Shown one piece after another: positions 48,501 to 61,400 of a DNA stretch of 64,000 nucleotides. The first letter of the stretch is position 1, and each line of letters opens with the position of its first letter. The DNA is from Strix aluco (Eukaryota; Chordata; Aves; Strigiformes; Strigidae), in contig NC_133971.1 in NCBI RefSeq assembly GCF_031877795.1, positions 95,486,654-95,550,653 on the forward strand, in the 5' to 3' direction. The notes beneath the pieces were generated by a model. The model saw only the letters and a program-made list of their open reading frames with translations, searched no databases and had not been told where the DNA came from. The translations under genes and the position numbers were made by a program.

Positions 48501-51500
48501 GGGCCTGTAGGAAGTGCAATCAAATGTATCTGCCTGCACAGCGTTCCCCGGGGTGAGGTGTGAGCTGAGTGTGCAGGCGGCAGGGCCAGCCTCTGGCCTT
48601 TTGGGATGTGAGAGAACCCTGTGAAGCTGCACTTCAGCCACCAAAAAAGCCTCCGTGTTTCTAGGTGAGTCCCTGCACAGGCCTGCGATGCAGCCAGGTG
48701 AGTTTGCCAGCCTAAGGGAGGTTTGCTATTAAAGGAACTGAAAACCTAGCCCAAAGAGTTTTGGGAAAAGCAGTGATGTGTAGAAATATGGATCTGTCCA
48801 GGGTGCAGCCAGCCAACAGCTTAAATTGCTGTAATGGCAGCTTTGGTTTTCACTAAAGCTATGTACTTTTTTTTCCCCCCTTTAGTATCCATACAGCCCA
48901 TTATCTGTAGGCAGCACGAAGTAGAAGTTCTCCCAGTCTTAATCTTGATTCAGACTTTCCATTAGAGACTTCGCTATGAAGATGCTCCAGAAGACAGGTT
49001 TGGCTTCATTCGGGGATCAGTTAGAGGGCTAACAATGGCCCCTGGCTCATGGTGATCAGCCCTGTGTTCCCCTGCTGCTTCCCAGAATATTTTTGGCAGG
49101 AGATTAGAAAGGATCTACGGTAACAAAGCCGAGCAACCTTTGGGCTGGCTTAACTGTAAGGCAGTAACTGGTTAGTGGAGCAACGCTGTTGCGTACCGTC
49201 AGAGGACGGCCCTAACTATCGGGACAGGCTTTCTAAGCTGTGGAGTTGACTTTCCTCCCTCCACCCCCTTGCTCTTTACTCTGTTGATAACTGTTCGTGG
49301 CACACATTGATTCATGTATGCAGGAGGAAGGGTAGTGTTATAAAAAACACGAGTAGCTGGCAAACGTTCAGGGCTTTTAGATGTAATCATCCAGTTTGGA
49401 GTCTTCATCGGCGTATCAGGGTTCCTAAATTTAAATAGAGATCTGCAGAAAAACAGTGTAACAGTCACGTGCTTGGTGGCAAAGGCTGGGCTTTGTCAAA
49501 GGAGTTTTACAAAAGATTTATGATGAGTTTTGGATTCAAAGCATGAATTTGATAAGGTCAGGGAGAGACCAAGTATGGATAATGATACCATGCTTCTGCA
49601 GTTAAAAGGGAAGTCTAGCCCACTTCGTGTCTTTCCAATAACTATATTAGCTCATAAATTTTCATCGAGTTTATTTTTTTTTTTTTCCCCTGACACACAG
49701 ACAGATAAATAACATGATGAAGGGTAGGCTTCGCTTGCTCTCCGGAGAGCAGCAGAGACACGGAGGGTTTGAACAGCAGGTCAGCAGGGAGCTGCTCAGC
49801 GTCTCTCCCGGAATCTGCGGCGTGTTGGGAAGTGACCCTGCGCTTGTGAGGTTAGAATATTTGCCATCTGGGTTATTTTACAGTGGCAGGATTGTGCTGC
49901 CTTTTGCAAAATCCATTTTGGGCTTGTGTATTTTGCGGGTATTTTGTAAGCGATCGTTATTTTCTGCTCAGTAGCACAGTTATATTTGTGTAGTCAATCA
50001 AGTGTGATAGACTGGATTACGGGTTAAATACAGACCTACCGTGGCACAGTCAACCCAGAACTAATTCCTGTGCTTACCAAGCAGGTTTTTGAAGTGGTGA
50101 AATAGAGGAAAATATGTTTGGTTGCTTGTGTTGTAACTCACCTCGCACCATGTGTTTGGCGTAGAGGAAAAAAACACCACGGAAATATCGTGACAACAGC
50201 CTCCCGTAATGGTTGGCCATGCTCCTTGTCTTTGCCTTTTTTTTTTTTCTTTTTTTTGTATTGCGTCTATTTTTCATATTGATTAATACCGAAAATGACT
50301 GAATTAGTCACTCTTCTCCCTTGCCCACACAAATGTAAATATGTATTTGCTGTCTGTGCCTGCAGCGAGAGAGTTTTTGGGCAGCAATGCCTGGAAGGGA
50401 AAGGCTTCAGCGCTGCTCTTCCCTCTTTAGCTACGAGTTGGGGTGGTGGAGCGTGCCGGGTGAGAAAAGGACCCCAAAAGCTGTGGGTATGTGGCTGAAA
50501 AACACGAATGGACGTGGAGGGGTGAGAGCGTGCTGCTTGGTTTATTCCAAATAACACCTGCGGGCCGTGCGGCCACGTGAATGGGTTCTAGCTTAGGAAA
50601 TGTCTATTTAAAAAGCGGGGTTTGGAGATTTTGCTGGTGTTGCTTGTGTGAACCCTCGCTGCGGGCTTCTCCTGACTTGAAGGGGGGTTTAAAGTGGAAT
50701 TCTTGGGGATTTAAAGTGGAATTCTTGAGGGCTCCTTTGGGGGCACATGCGAGGAGCACGGTGACAAACTCCCCTTCTTACCTGTGGAGTTATGCTCAGT
50801 TGTGGAGTTACGCTGAGCCTGTGCTCCACTGGGTGAAGGCTGAAAATCCATATATTTAAAGAACTTCTAAAACGCAGTACGTTCTGTATATATTTCTTTA
50901 TTAAAAAGGGTATCCTGGCTTACTAAAAGCGAGTAGTACGTGGCTGTGGCTTGCCAAGAGTCTTTTACATACTGAAGCCTGAAACTGTCTGCGCTCAAAC
51001 GCTGCGAGGTGTCCATGCCAGCAAGCAGCCGTCTGGTCCTCCGGGGGTTTCCACTGTAAGGAAGAAAATGAGGAAGGATCATTTCTTTCACACCGATGCC
51101 ACATTTGTTACGTATTGTTGCTCACGGCTCCTATATGGAAATTATTGTGCGTGCCTGACTTTTGAGCAGAGAAGCCAGCTTTAATTTCATCTCAGCGTAG
51201 CTCCAGTGAGTTGTTTGAATTTTTTTTTTTTTTTAATTTTTTTTTTGAGGGGAAAAAAATGTTTGGCTCATTGTGGGCCGTTTACTTGGCAGCTGTGAGG
51301 CTCTGCTTTTAGGCAGATGATTGCAGACAAATTACAGTGTGATGCTGGGATGACTGGAGTTTTATCTGATCTTTCCTACATCCTGTCTCTTTCTCCCGCT
51401 CGGGAAGGACTTGCGGGGCTACTTTCTGATAATGCACTCTTAAATTCATTCTCTGTTCCACTTTGCGTCGCAGACGTTCCTGTATGCCCTCTCTGCTAGG

Positions 51501-54250
51501 GAAGAGGTGTCTAACGAGGCTGCGTTAATGAGTTTGATGTTTATAATCTGGTCGGTGTGGGGTTCTCCGTTGGATGCTCCTTGGCAAGAGATGCTCTCCC
51601 ACAGCAAGAGAGTAACAGATTGTGGGGTTTTGAGGGCGACACGGGACTGGAGTTGAGTTCTTTGCTGTACTGATTGTGGCTGGGATAGAGTTAATACCAG
51701 TCAGAATCTCGAGGATGAAAGAAAAGGAGGTTTTCTGGTGTTCCCGCAGAAGACCGGGGGAGGCTTTCTGCTCATGCTGCAGAGCTTTGCGTTTCTGTTC
51801 AAAGGAGCTAAAAACTTCAAAGACCAGCCACGTCCAGGTCAGTCTTGGGATGTCTTTCTGCTACAGCCCGTATGATTTGTTTAGGAGGGTGGACGGAGCT
51901 AGAAATAATTCATTTCAAAACTCCCTTTACGTAGCGACTCTGATTTCCAACAGGAACCTGCTGCTGTCAGTGGTTTTTGTCTCCTAGAAGTGACTCGAAC
52001 AGGAAACCTAGCAGGCATCCTGTCCCCCCACGGATCAGCTTTGCCTAGCTCTCTGCTCTTTTCTCGGTTGGGAGTCTCCGTGCAGCTCTTTATTTATCAG
52101 AAACGTAACGGTATGTCTGTGGGGTGCTGGGGAATGAGAACGGCTCTTCTTGGTGGCACCATGCTAAACTGGGTCAGTGCCCACCTGCCTCTCAGGCCTT
52201 TGCCCAGTGATTTTTAAACCACGGGTTGGTGTTGGGCTCATCCCTCTTGGTGGCAAGCACCAAGGTTGTCACCTCCATCCAACTGCTGACCCCAAAAGGA
52301 TCCAGGAGCGGGATCTCCGGAGCGAAAGGATGGGGCCGCAGGGTCATCTTCACGCGGGCCAGTAGCTTTGCCTGCGCTTAGGCCTGTCATGCCGTGCCCC
52401 GGGGCGCGATGGCTCGTGGCACACGCCAGAAAAAGCCAAATGGGGTCGGTTTGTAGCTTTTTGGTGCTATTGGATCTCTTAGGCTGTTGCTGCGCTCTTG
52501 GAACTGCTTTCAGTAAGTGACAGTTCTGGTGTACGTGTGCTGTGCCTCCAGTACCGCCATCCCTGAGTTGGCCCTCAGCGCAGCAGTGATTTTTTTTTTT
52601 TTCTGAGTGTTTTTACATTTAAAAAAAAAAAAAAGCTTGGATGAATAGTATTGGTGCCGATTTATTTTGCTGCAGAGGGAACGAATCTCTTGCTGACCAG
52701 CTGCTGGTACAATATGTGCGCTGGGATTTTATATCCTGCGTTTTCTTGAGCTAGCGCTATTTATACGTGATTTTTGTGTGTTGGACTTTTAACTTGGAGT
52801 GTGTCAAGGGAAATAATCTTATTTTCTGAAACTCTCATTGCACGCCTAACTTTTCCTTGATGATATTCCCATTAGCTGGTTATGTAATGGCTGAACTCCT
52901 TTCAACAACTCTCCATTAATGAGCAAATGTGTTATCAGAAGATCTAGCAGATAGGCTCTTTGATTAGGAAAGGCTTTTAAAATTAAAAAATCTGCAGAGT
53001 TTGAAATTTAGATGTTTTAAAGTTTTTCAAACTTCCAATTCTGAGAGATGAAAAGCGTGACTAACAGGCCGTGGTTTGAGGTTAGGTTCGTCAGAAATTC
53101 AGCCTGCTTAATTTGGTTTTACCACACATATGAACATCTTGAGATGAAAAAGAGTTTCTGAACTGAAACCATTTTCCTGTGGAGTTTGTTCCCAGTCAAA
53201 AGTAATTTTTTTTTTCCACATGCAATTTAGATTTCCATGAACTGCCTTTCTCCCAGTTTTTAAGGAACATGCTATGAATGGAAGAAGAAAACCAAACTTA
53301 CAACTCTTCTCCTCCCCGTCCCTTTCCATGCACTGGGGTGGGTCTTCCGGAGCGGAGTTCAGCGGCGATTCAGAACGAGCTGCTGGCTGGTGCCGAGATG
53401 CTCCTTCAGGTGGAGGGGTGAGGGCAAAGGCATGATACCCGAGGAGTAGATTTTCCTCTCCCCGTAGGCTATAAATGAAAGGCTTAAGGTTTGGTTGGTT
53501 TATCTGAAGCCATATCTCTCTATCGAGAGAATGTTCTCTGGAGTGTCTGCTGACAAGTGCCAGATTTTAAATGATCTTTCACGCTGCAGTTAGAGAACAT
53601 TAAATAGGGAGGGAACAAAATAATCCATCAAGAAACAAGATGCTGCTTCTGGTCTAGATGAGAATCTTGTCTGCCAAGAAAGCAGAAGAGTGTTTTTTAA
53701 ATCAGGCTCAGTCTAGATGCACAGCCTGGAAGAAACGTCACATTTATCATCCTCTGGCTGTTGGCCATGTTGGCAGAGAGGGTTGGGTGGGATGGTCAGG
53801 AGCCGCGTCTGGGTTTTTGTAAAGCTTCACTGGTTCCATGGTATTAGCGAGACAGCGGAGGCTTCCGAATTAGAGGGTGAGATGGTGTTAGTCGAGTGGA
53901 AAGTTGGTTTTGGTCTGGGTGGGTTGACTGAGCCCTGCGGGGTGGCGGGGGGAGACTGCTGTTTTGGGCTACTCTGACAAAAATGAGTTGCCATGGCTGG
54001 GGTTATGACTTCAGGTCCCTTTAGATGCTCTCAGAAAGGGGAGGACTTTGAACGTGAAGGTTCCAGGCCCAGGGGTGGTTTTTGAAAGTCGTCGTGGAAT
54101 TTGGGAATTGAGTTGCTTTGTTTTAGCAGGGAAGACTTGTGAGTTACAGCCCAGGGGTGCTTCTTTTCAGTAGCTCGATATGTTGAGCCATTTAAATGAG
54201 AATTGAATAAAGTAGATTTCACTTTAAAATGCCTTGTTGATAACCTCTTA
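45600..54250. other. Presumed first intron of RAB27B, left part
   Basis: No supported coding exon. T or A runs lie at 50237-50257, 51220-51246, 52589-52602 and 52620-52634. Small direct repeats occur at 50688-50729 (TTTAAAGTGGAATTCTTG twice) and 50785-50817. Confidence 0.45.
51666..51695 (+). mobile_element. Possible scrap of an avian ERVL-type LTR start
   Basis: TGTACTGATTGTGGCTGGGA followed by TAGAGTTAAT resembles, from memory, the 5' start of a common bird LTR repeat. Similarity stops after about 30 bases. Confidence 0.35.
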
Positions 54251-55008
54251 GTAGAAAATTCTGGAGTGTTTTTCAGATTTTTTGCTAGAAGAAATTCTCT
54301 TGAAGTAAAGTCTCTTTTCTAAGAACCCCAGACCTCCTCCACTGAAGCACCTGGCTTTGTTTCAGATGTGGTGTGTGACTTTGCTTCAGTTGTACCTGCT
54401 GTTTAAGTTAACATTTGTCATGAAACACAGTGAAACATTCAGAGTTTTGAAATTCAGTTAATTATAGACTTTTAAAAGCGCCCTTAGAGGTTTGTCTGAT
54501 AGTAGTTATTAGTAATCAGTAGTAATTTTAGTCATTCTAAATGAAACTAAAATCTTAACGCTCAGATTTCCTGTGGAAGAAGAACGTAGTTTGGTGTCCT
54601 ACAGCACTTTGGAAGTGGACAAGCAGTGGTGGCAGTAGAAAATTCTGGAGTGTTTTTCAGATTTTTGTCAGAAGAAATTTTCTTGAAGTAAAGTCTCTTT
54701 TCTAAGAACTCCAGACTCCCTCCACTGAAGCACCTGGCTCTGTTTCAGGTGTGGTGTATGACTTTGCTTCAGTTGTACCTACTGTTTAAGTTAACATTTG
54801 TCGTGAAACATTTGGACTTTTGAAATCCAGTTAATTATAGACAGTTAAAAGCACCCTCAGAGGTTTATCTAATAGTAGTTATTAGTAATCAGTAGTAATT
54901 TTGACCCATTCTAAATGAAATTAAAATCTTAACGCTCAGATTTCCTGTGGAAGAAGAACGTAGTTTGGTATCCTACAGCACTTTGGAAGTGGTCAAGCAG
55001 TGATGGCC
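54251..55008 (+). repeat. Tandem duplication, 384-bp unit
   Basis: Copy 1 begins at 54251 and copy 2 at 54635, both with GTAGAAAATTCTGGAGTG. The copies align almost end to end, with point differences and small indels (for example a missing stretch near 54810). No coding frame is preserved. Confidence 0.95.
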
Positions 55009-56435
55009 GTGGATCGGTCTGGTCTGTGAAACTCTCCCCACACCCAGGTTTTTGTGAAGCGCGCTCCTCCTGTCTCCATCATGTAGCTGGCCAAGGAAAG
55101 GAAAACTATTTGGTGGCTTCAGATTAAAATCTGAAGGGATAAAATTGCCTCTGTGCTTTCCTACGCGGTACAGAGCACGGGGAGAGCGAAGCTGGGGCAA
55201 CCTTGCCAAAAGACGCCGGTTCCCAGGCTGCCTCCCTGCCCTGGTGGGACAAGGACTGCGACGCCTCTGCAGAACCGGCAGGAATTTCTGGAAAAGCAGC
55301 CAGTGCTGGGAATAGCAGCACCAACTGCCTTCTCGTGACAGATTTCCAAAAATAGGGTTTTAATCATCCTAGGCTGATGTATATTGTGCTCAACGCTTAC
55401 AGGTCTGGTGAATTCTGGATGTTCTGCTTTGAACATTTACGTAGCGAGACTGAACTTCACCTCCCAGGGAACACAGATATTTGGGAATAACATCTAATCC
55501 CAAATGAATACTTTGTATTACCAGTCAAGCATTTGGGGGAGAATCATCTCTCAAGGTACCTTTCTTTTTCTGATTTGTTGAACGACATGCCTAGAGAACA
55601 GTTATTGCCTTGATCAGAAATACTTTGATTTTGATAATCCTCAGACTTCTGGGGAGTAATTTCTTGCCTTGTGGTAAACTTGGGATATTCTGGAAAGGAT
55701 GAAAAACCTTGAATTAATTTCTGTGAAGTCGCCGTGTTGGTGCTCTGGCCTTGCCCAGCCCAAAGGCAGCGCAAGGCAGCGCAGCGCTGTCAGATCAGGG
55801 GCCTTTTTTTCTCTAGATTCGTTCAACCTTTATCATCGGAAGATGAATTTCTCAAAAGCTTGGCCCACCTCTCTGGGTGGCTCTGTATCTGTCAAAGGTA
55901 TAAATTTCGTACAATGGAACTGCTCAGTACACAGCCAGATTTTTATCCTTAAAGCTGTTGAAATGCAGGGTAATCAAAACGGGCTTAGTTCGCTATTTTG
56001 GTCAAAGCAGGTCAGTACTTGCTAATTTAAATGCTCAGAAAGGTAGAGTTTATTCTGATGGAAATTAAGGTCTTGTACTGAAACAAGCAGTAGTTTTTAT
56101 GAATGGGGTATGGCCCAGGGTCTCGGGCTCTGATACCACAGTAATTAGTGGCAGCATGGAGATCCGAATGGAACGGCTCTTTATCCGTGCTGAGGATTAG
56201 CAAGATGTTGGAAAAAAGAGGTTTAAAAGACATTGAGAACAAGGTAAGAGAGGATGTAAACTGGGTGGTGTTTCATATGATTCCAGTTCTCTCACCATCG
56301 GGGCATTTCATACATGTGAATAAATATTTTGAGGGTCTTTTTCTTACAAAGGTCCTTTTCTTTCTCCTGGAGAGCTTCACAGCAAATACTAACAAAGTAA
56401 ATACAGTAATGGGAGCTTTAGGGTAATACAACATG
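55009..56435. other. Presumed RAB27B intron, nothing recognised
   Basis: No exon or element with support. Confidence 0.45.
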
Positions 56436-56879
56436 AAGGGGAACGGAGCTGGTGCAGGGTCTGGAGCACAGGTGTGATGGGGAGCGGCTGAGGGAACTGG
56501 GGGGGTTTAGTGTGGAGAAGAGGAGGCTGAGGGGAGACCTCATGGCCCTCTACAGCTACCTGAAAGGAGGGTGCAGAGAGGGGGGATGAGTCTCTTGAGC
56601 CAAGGACCAAGCGCCAGGCCAAGAGGGAATGGCCTCAAGCTGCGCCAGGGCAGGGTCAGACTGGCTCTTAGGAAGGATTTCTTTGCAGAAGGGGTTGTTG
56701 GGCGTTGGAATGGGCTGCCCAGGGCAGGGGGGGAGTCCCCATCCCTGGAGGGGTGGAAGAGTCGGGTTGACCCAGCGCTGAGGGATCTGGTGGAGTTGGG
56801 AATGGTCAGAGTGAGGTTCATGGTTGGACTGGAGGAGCTTCAAGGGCTTTTCCAGCTGAGATAATTCTGTGATTCTGTA
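56436..56879 (+). mobile_element. CR1 LINE 3' fragment, young subfamily
   Basis: Runs from GGAACGGAGCTGGTGCAGGG to AATTCTGTGATTCTGT; a 5'-truncated copy within the presumed RAB27B intron. Confidence 0.93.
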
Positions 56880-56960
56880 ACACTCCCCTTGAAATAATAA
56901 AAAAACCTGCTGGGGGAGCAATTCAGTTGGAGGAAGGCTGCTTTTCGTCTGGGTGAAGGC

Positions 56961-57106
56961 TTGGCCAGGCTGGCAAGTCATTTTATGAAGGTGCTCAGCT
57001 CAAGCTGGCTCTCCAAGGCGTGGTTCTTGCCAGGTTGGCAAGTCGTTTTATAAAGGTGCTGGGCTCAAGTTGGCTCTTGGTGGCGTGGTTCTTGCCATGG
57101 TGGCAG
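56961..57106 (+). repeat. Tandem repeat, 65-66 bp unit, about 2.2 copies
   Basis: Units start at 56961, 57027 and 57092 with TTGCCAGGTTGGCAAGTC-like text and share a CTCAAGTTGGCTCT segment. TTGCCAGGTTGGCAA is itself a short inverted repeat. Confidence 0.88.
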
Positions 57107-58281
57107 GCGCCGTGCTCCGCTTGCTGCTGGTGGGAGCCCAGCTGACCCTGAACACAGGCACTCGGTCACATTGGCCAACCAGGAAAAGACCAGACTAGAA
57201 AAAAAAAAAAAAAAGCCAAAAAGCTGTCCTGCCTTTATATTTGACTTTTCCTCCCAGATCTGGTGGGTCAGCAGATTCGGGAAAGCCAGGAACTGTTGCG
57301 TGGGGCCATGGAAACCCCACAGAAATAATTTCTGCGGCACGTGCTTTGCTCCGGGCGCTCCTGCCTGGGCCTGGAGGCACCCTGGGTAAATAGGATAAAT
57401 ATTCTCCTCTTTCTGCAAACTTGTGCTACTTTTTGACACATCTATTTGTTTTATGGGTGCTTAATGAGGTAGGTTTTGCTGCTCTTCTTCGCTGCTAGGT
57501 ATAGAAAAAAGCTGTCGAGGCGCGTGAGCTGTCTGTGGCCTCGGGGACGTCGGTCCCTCTCGGGTGGCTGCAGGGGGCTCACCATCTGCTTTTCTTCCTT
57601 CTTCCCTCCAATTAGGATCTGCAGCCTTTGAGGAGGAGGTGGGTTTAGTTGTGTACTCCGCAGAGCAAGGCAGCTGTGGGTTCATCTGGTTATACCAGAG
57701 AGTAAACTGCATTTCAGCTCGCTCCTTTTCTTAAAAGCTGCCCTGGGATAACTGCTTACTCTGCTTTGTTAATTAGTTCTCTTAGGGGGAAAATATTTTT
57801 TCAGGATAGAAATACATAGCCCTGATAATGTCGTGTAATGCTGGTTAGAGCTTAAGCCCTGAGAATGGCCCTTGCCACGTCCCCGAGTTTCCTTTTCACT
57901 CCTATTTCTGCAATACCCTTTTTCTTCAAACTCGTAGTAAAATACTTTGAGCAGAAGGATTTAACCCTGCATTTCATACCTGTGTTCATTATCAGTCTTA
58001 TTGTCATCCTCAGAACAAAAATAATGTTTTTGTCCCAAACCCTGTCATTCTCAGCTTCAATTTTATTTATTTAGAAAATTGGAAGTGTTAACTCCTGGCA
58101 CCTGAACCGAAATTAAGAGTTTCACTGCTGCTTTGCATTCGTGTTTTTTCAAAATACACAAACAGCTTTCAACAGGCAGCAGCATTTCAATGAACAAAAA
58201 TAGAAATGAGGCAAAAACAAGCAGAAAGGGGGTTTTGTTATCGTTAAATCACTTTTTTTTTTTTTTCTCCTCTTTACGTAG
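57107..58281. other. Presumed RAB27B intron, nothing recognised
   Basis: An A run lies at 57199-57213. No supported exon. A pyrimidine tract at 58252-58275 belongs to the acceptor of the first coding exon. Confidence 0.5.
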
Positions 58282-58300
58282 GCTCCTAAAAATTAGCACT

Positions 58301-58453
58301 ATGACTGATGGAGACTATGATTATCTGATCAAACTCCTGGCCCTTGGAGACTCTGGAGTTGGAAAAACAACGTTCCTGTACAGATACACCGATAACAAGT
58401 TTAATCCAAAGTTCATCACGACAGTAGGGATAGATTTTCGGGAAAAACGAGTG
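58301..58453 (+). CDS. RAB27B: RAB27B coding exon 1
   Basis: 51 codons, from ATG to a GTG/GTAAGT donor, phase 0. The exon itself begins at 58282 after TTTACGTAG with 19 bp of 5' UTR. It carries the P-loop and switch I. Confidence 0.97.
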
Positions 58454-61400
58454 GTAAGTTGTCTCACACGAGTGATACCACCTTCTTTTTTTCTTTATTC
58501 ATTTCTGCTGAGAACAAATTTCCTGTAAACGTGTACTGCCTCGCTTACTGTGGGGTATAGCATGTGTTGATGATGCTTTTCCTTGTCAAGTCTTAATTAG
58601 GAACAGGATGAAGAGGGAGAATGCCACTATCCTCATCCTGATGTTGGATTGTAAAGTGGTTTATTGCACATTGGTATAAAAGGACCTTTCCAAGAGCAAG
58701 TTTCCATAGCGCTAATGAATGAGGTGTGATTGTAACTAGAAATAACTGTGGCCCCCCCAACTCATCATTTAAATAGAAGAGACGGAAGCTTACAGAAGCC
58801 CGGAAAGTTTCAGCTTCCTTTCAGGTCACTCAGTAGAGTAGTGAAGGCAGGAGAAGCTGCCCCAAGGCTGGAGGCCGAGCACACCGAGCCTGTGATCAGG
58901 ACTCCTCGTCATTTAGGATTGATGTGCTGCTTAACACGAGGGCTGCAAGCCTGCCCTGCCATACTTTTGTTTTTGGACTTTAAAGAGAAGATGAGAGTCT
59001 TCTGTAGTGTCTGTCTGGTGCTTTCGTGGCTACAAGAGCACGGTCGCTTTGTTTTAATTTAATGCCGGGTTCTGCCCTTGGGCCACAACAACCCCCAGCA
59101 GCGCTACAGGCCTGGGGAGGAGTGGCTGGAGAGCTGCCAGTCAGAGAGGGACCTGGGGGGGGATTGCCAGCTGGCTGAACAGGAGCCAGCAGCGTGCCCA
59201 GGTGGGCAAGAAGGCCAATGGCATCCTGGCTTGTATCAGCAATAGCGTGGCCAACAGGGACAGGGAAGGGATCTTACCCCTGGACTCGGCACTGGTGAGT
59301 CCACCCCTCGATGAGTGGGTTCAGTTTTGGGCCCCTCACTCCAAAAAGGCCATTGAATGACTCGAGCGTGTCCAGAGAAGGGCAACGGAGCTGGTGCAGG
59401 GTCTGGAGCACAGGTGTGATGGGGAGCGGCTGAGGGAACTGGGGGGGTTTAGTGTGGAGAAGAGGAGGCTGAGGGGAGACCTCATGGCCCTCTCCAACTC
59501 CCTGAAAGGAGGGTGCAGAGAGGGGGGATGAGTCTCTTGAGCCAAGGACCAAGCACCAGGACAAGAGGGAATGGCCTCAAGCTGCGCCAGGGCAGGGTCA
59601 GACTGGCTCTTAGGAAGGATTTCTTTGCAGAAGGGGTTGTTGGGCGTTGGAATGGGCTGCCCAGGGCAGGGGGGGAGTCCCCATCCCTGGAGGGGTTGAA
59701 GAGTCGGGTTGACCCAGCGCTGAGGGATGTGGTGGAGTTGAGAACGGTCAGTGTGAGGTTCATGGTTGGACTGGAGGAGCTTCAAGGGCTTTTCCAACCC
59801 AGATGATTCTGGGATTCTGTAATGTGACTAATGTATCTGTTCATAGATCCTGATAACGGCTAAATATAGGGGACAAATTCAGCATTCTAATAGGAATCCT
59901 AGCTTGCTCGATCAGTGACACCATAATAAGTACAAGATATTAGACCCTGGATAACTATTTTAGTCATTTCTTTATTAAAAAGAAATATAAATACTTGCTC
60001 AGTTCAAAGATGAAGACTTCTTTAAACGTGCTTCGTTTTAACTTAAATGAAATACTTTGAGTGACGCATGAAACGTCCTTGGGAGTGTTGTCAGTGCAGA
60101 GATGAGTAAGCTGGGAGAAGACCCACTGCTCATGGAGAGCTTTCCAGCCTGGAGAGAGGAGCACTTGGTGAGCTCTTCCTTGTACCCGAGAGCTCGAGTG
60201 CTGATAAAACTTTTCACTATTCACTTTCAACAGAACTAAGCGCTTCGCAGCCCTTCATCAGGTTCATGTAAGAGCTAAAAGTCATTTACAATATTTATTG
60301 TTAAAACAGTTCCCAGTTTGGAAGCAGGGGAATGAAAACACGAGTCTTGGCAATGTAAAGCAAGTTGTTCGTTGTTGTTATTTCATTTGCTTTTAAGCTC
60401 CTGTTAGTTCACTAGAATCCGATGAAAAGATGGGCATCATTCCCCCGTTCATCTTCCCTGGCAACTTCTTCATGACTGCCCATATTTGTGGCTGCTGAGT
60501 TCAGTTTTGCCAGGGTGACAGGGATGGGCAGGCCCTGCCTGGGAGATGGGGGGTTCAGGCGTCCCCTGAATAAAACAACCATAGATCTGGATTATGTCTT
60601 ACATCACCTATAATCAGCACTACGCAAGTTCAGGTCAGTGAAGTGGAGGCCAGGTCAGGTTCAGGTTGCAGTGGTACCTGGCTCCTTCTCTGCACTACAG
60701 GATTGTGGTGATGTAATAAAAGACTAAAAACCCAGTTTTATTGCAGGGAAATGTCTGAACATGCAAATTACCGGAATGCTCTTTCCCTGGCTGGTCAGAT
60801 GCTTGTTAATGTGTTTTGAACATGGGTGCTGGATTCCTTCCAGAGGGTTGAACTTTGCTGTTAAAGGTTGCACGACAAATTTCTTCCGTTGTTTTCCATT
60901 ACTGTACATTTTGGGGTAGGCAGGTTTGTAAGAGAAACTACATCTTACATGAAATTATCGGCTTTGAGATATCTTGAAGATAATAAATTGATAATAAAGT
61001 CTAATATAGATAATAAAGTCCAATAAATTGTCTTCTAAGAAAGAGATCCATAAAGCTAAATAGGTGTTTTTCTGTTGTGTAAAAGTCATATTAAAAAATG
61101 ACCCTGCGAGATTCCTTGTTTATCCTGTTAAATATTACAGGAACATGCTCCAGCAAACCAGTTGAATTCACAAATGTGGCACGGTTAATCTGTTGATATT
61201 TTCTCTGGTTTTCAGATCTGGCACCTGCAGTCAGAAACTACCTGTGGAAATGACAACAGTTTAATCAGAATCACAGAATAGTCTAGGCTGGAACGGACCT
61301 CCTGAGGTCATCTAGTCCAACCCCCAATTTATATTAACTTGGTGGTGCAGGAAAATTGAACGTTATTTTACAGCCTGGGGAGGGCGGGTGAGGAAGCGTT

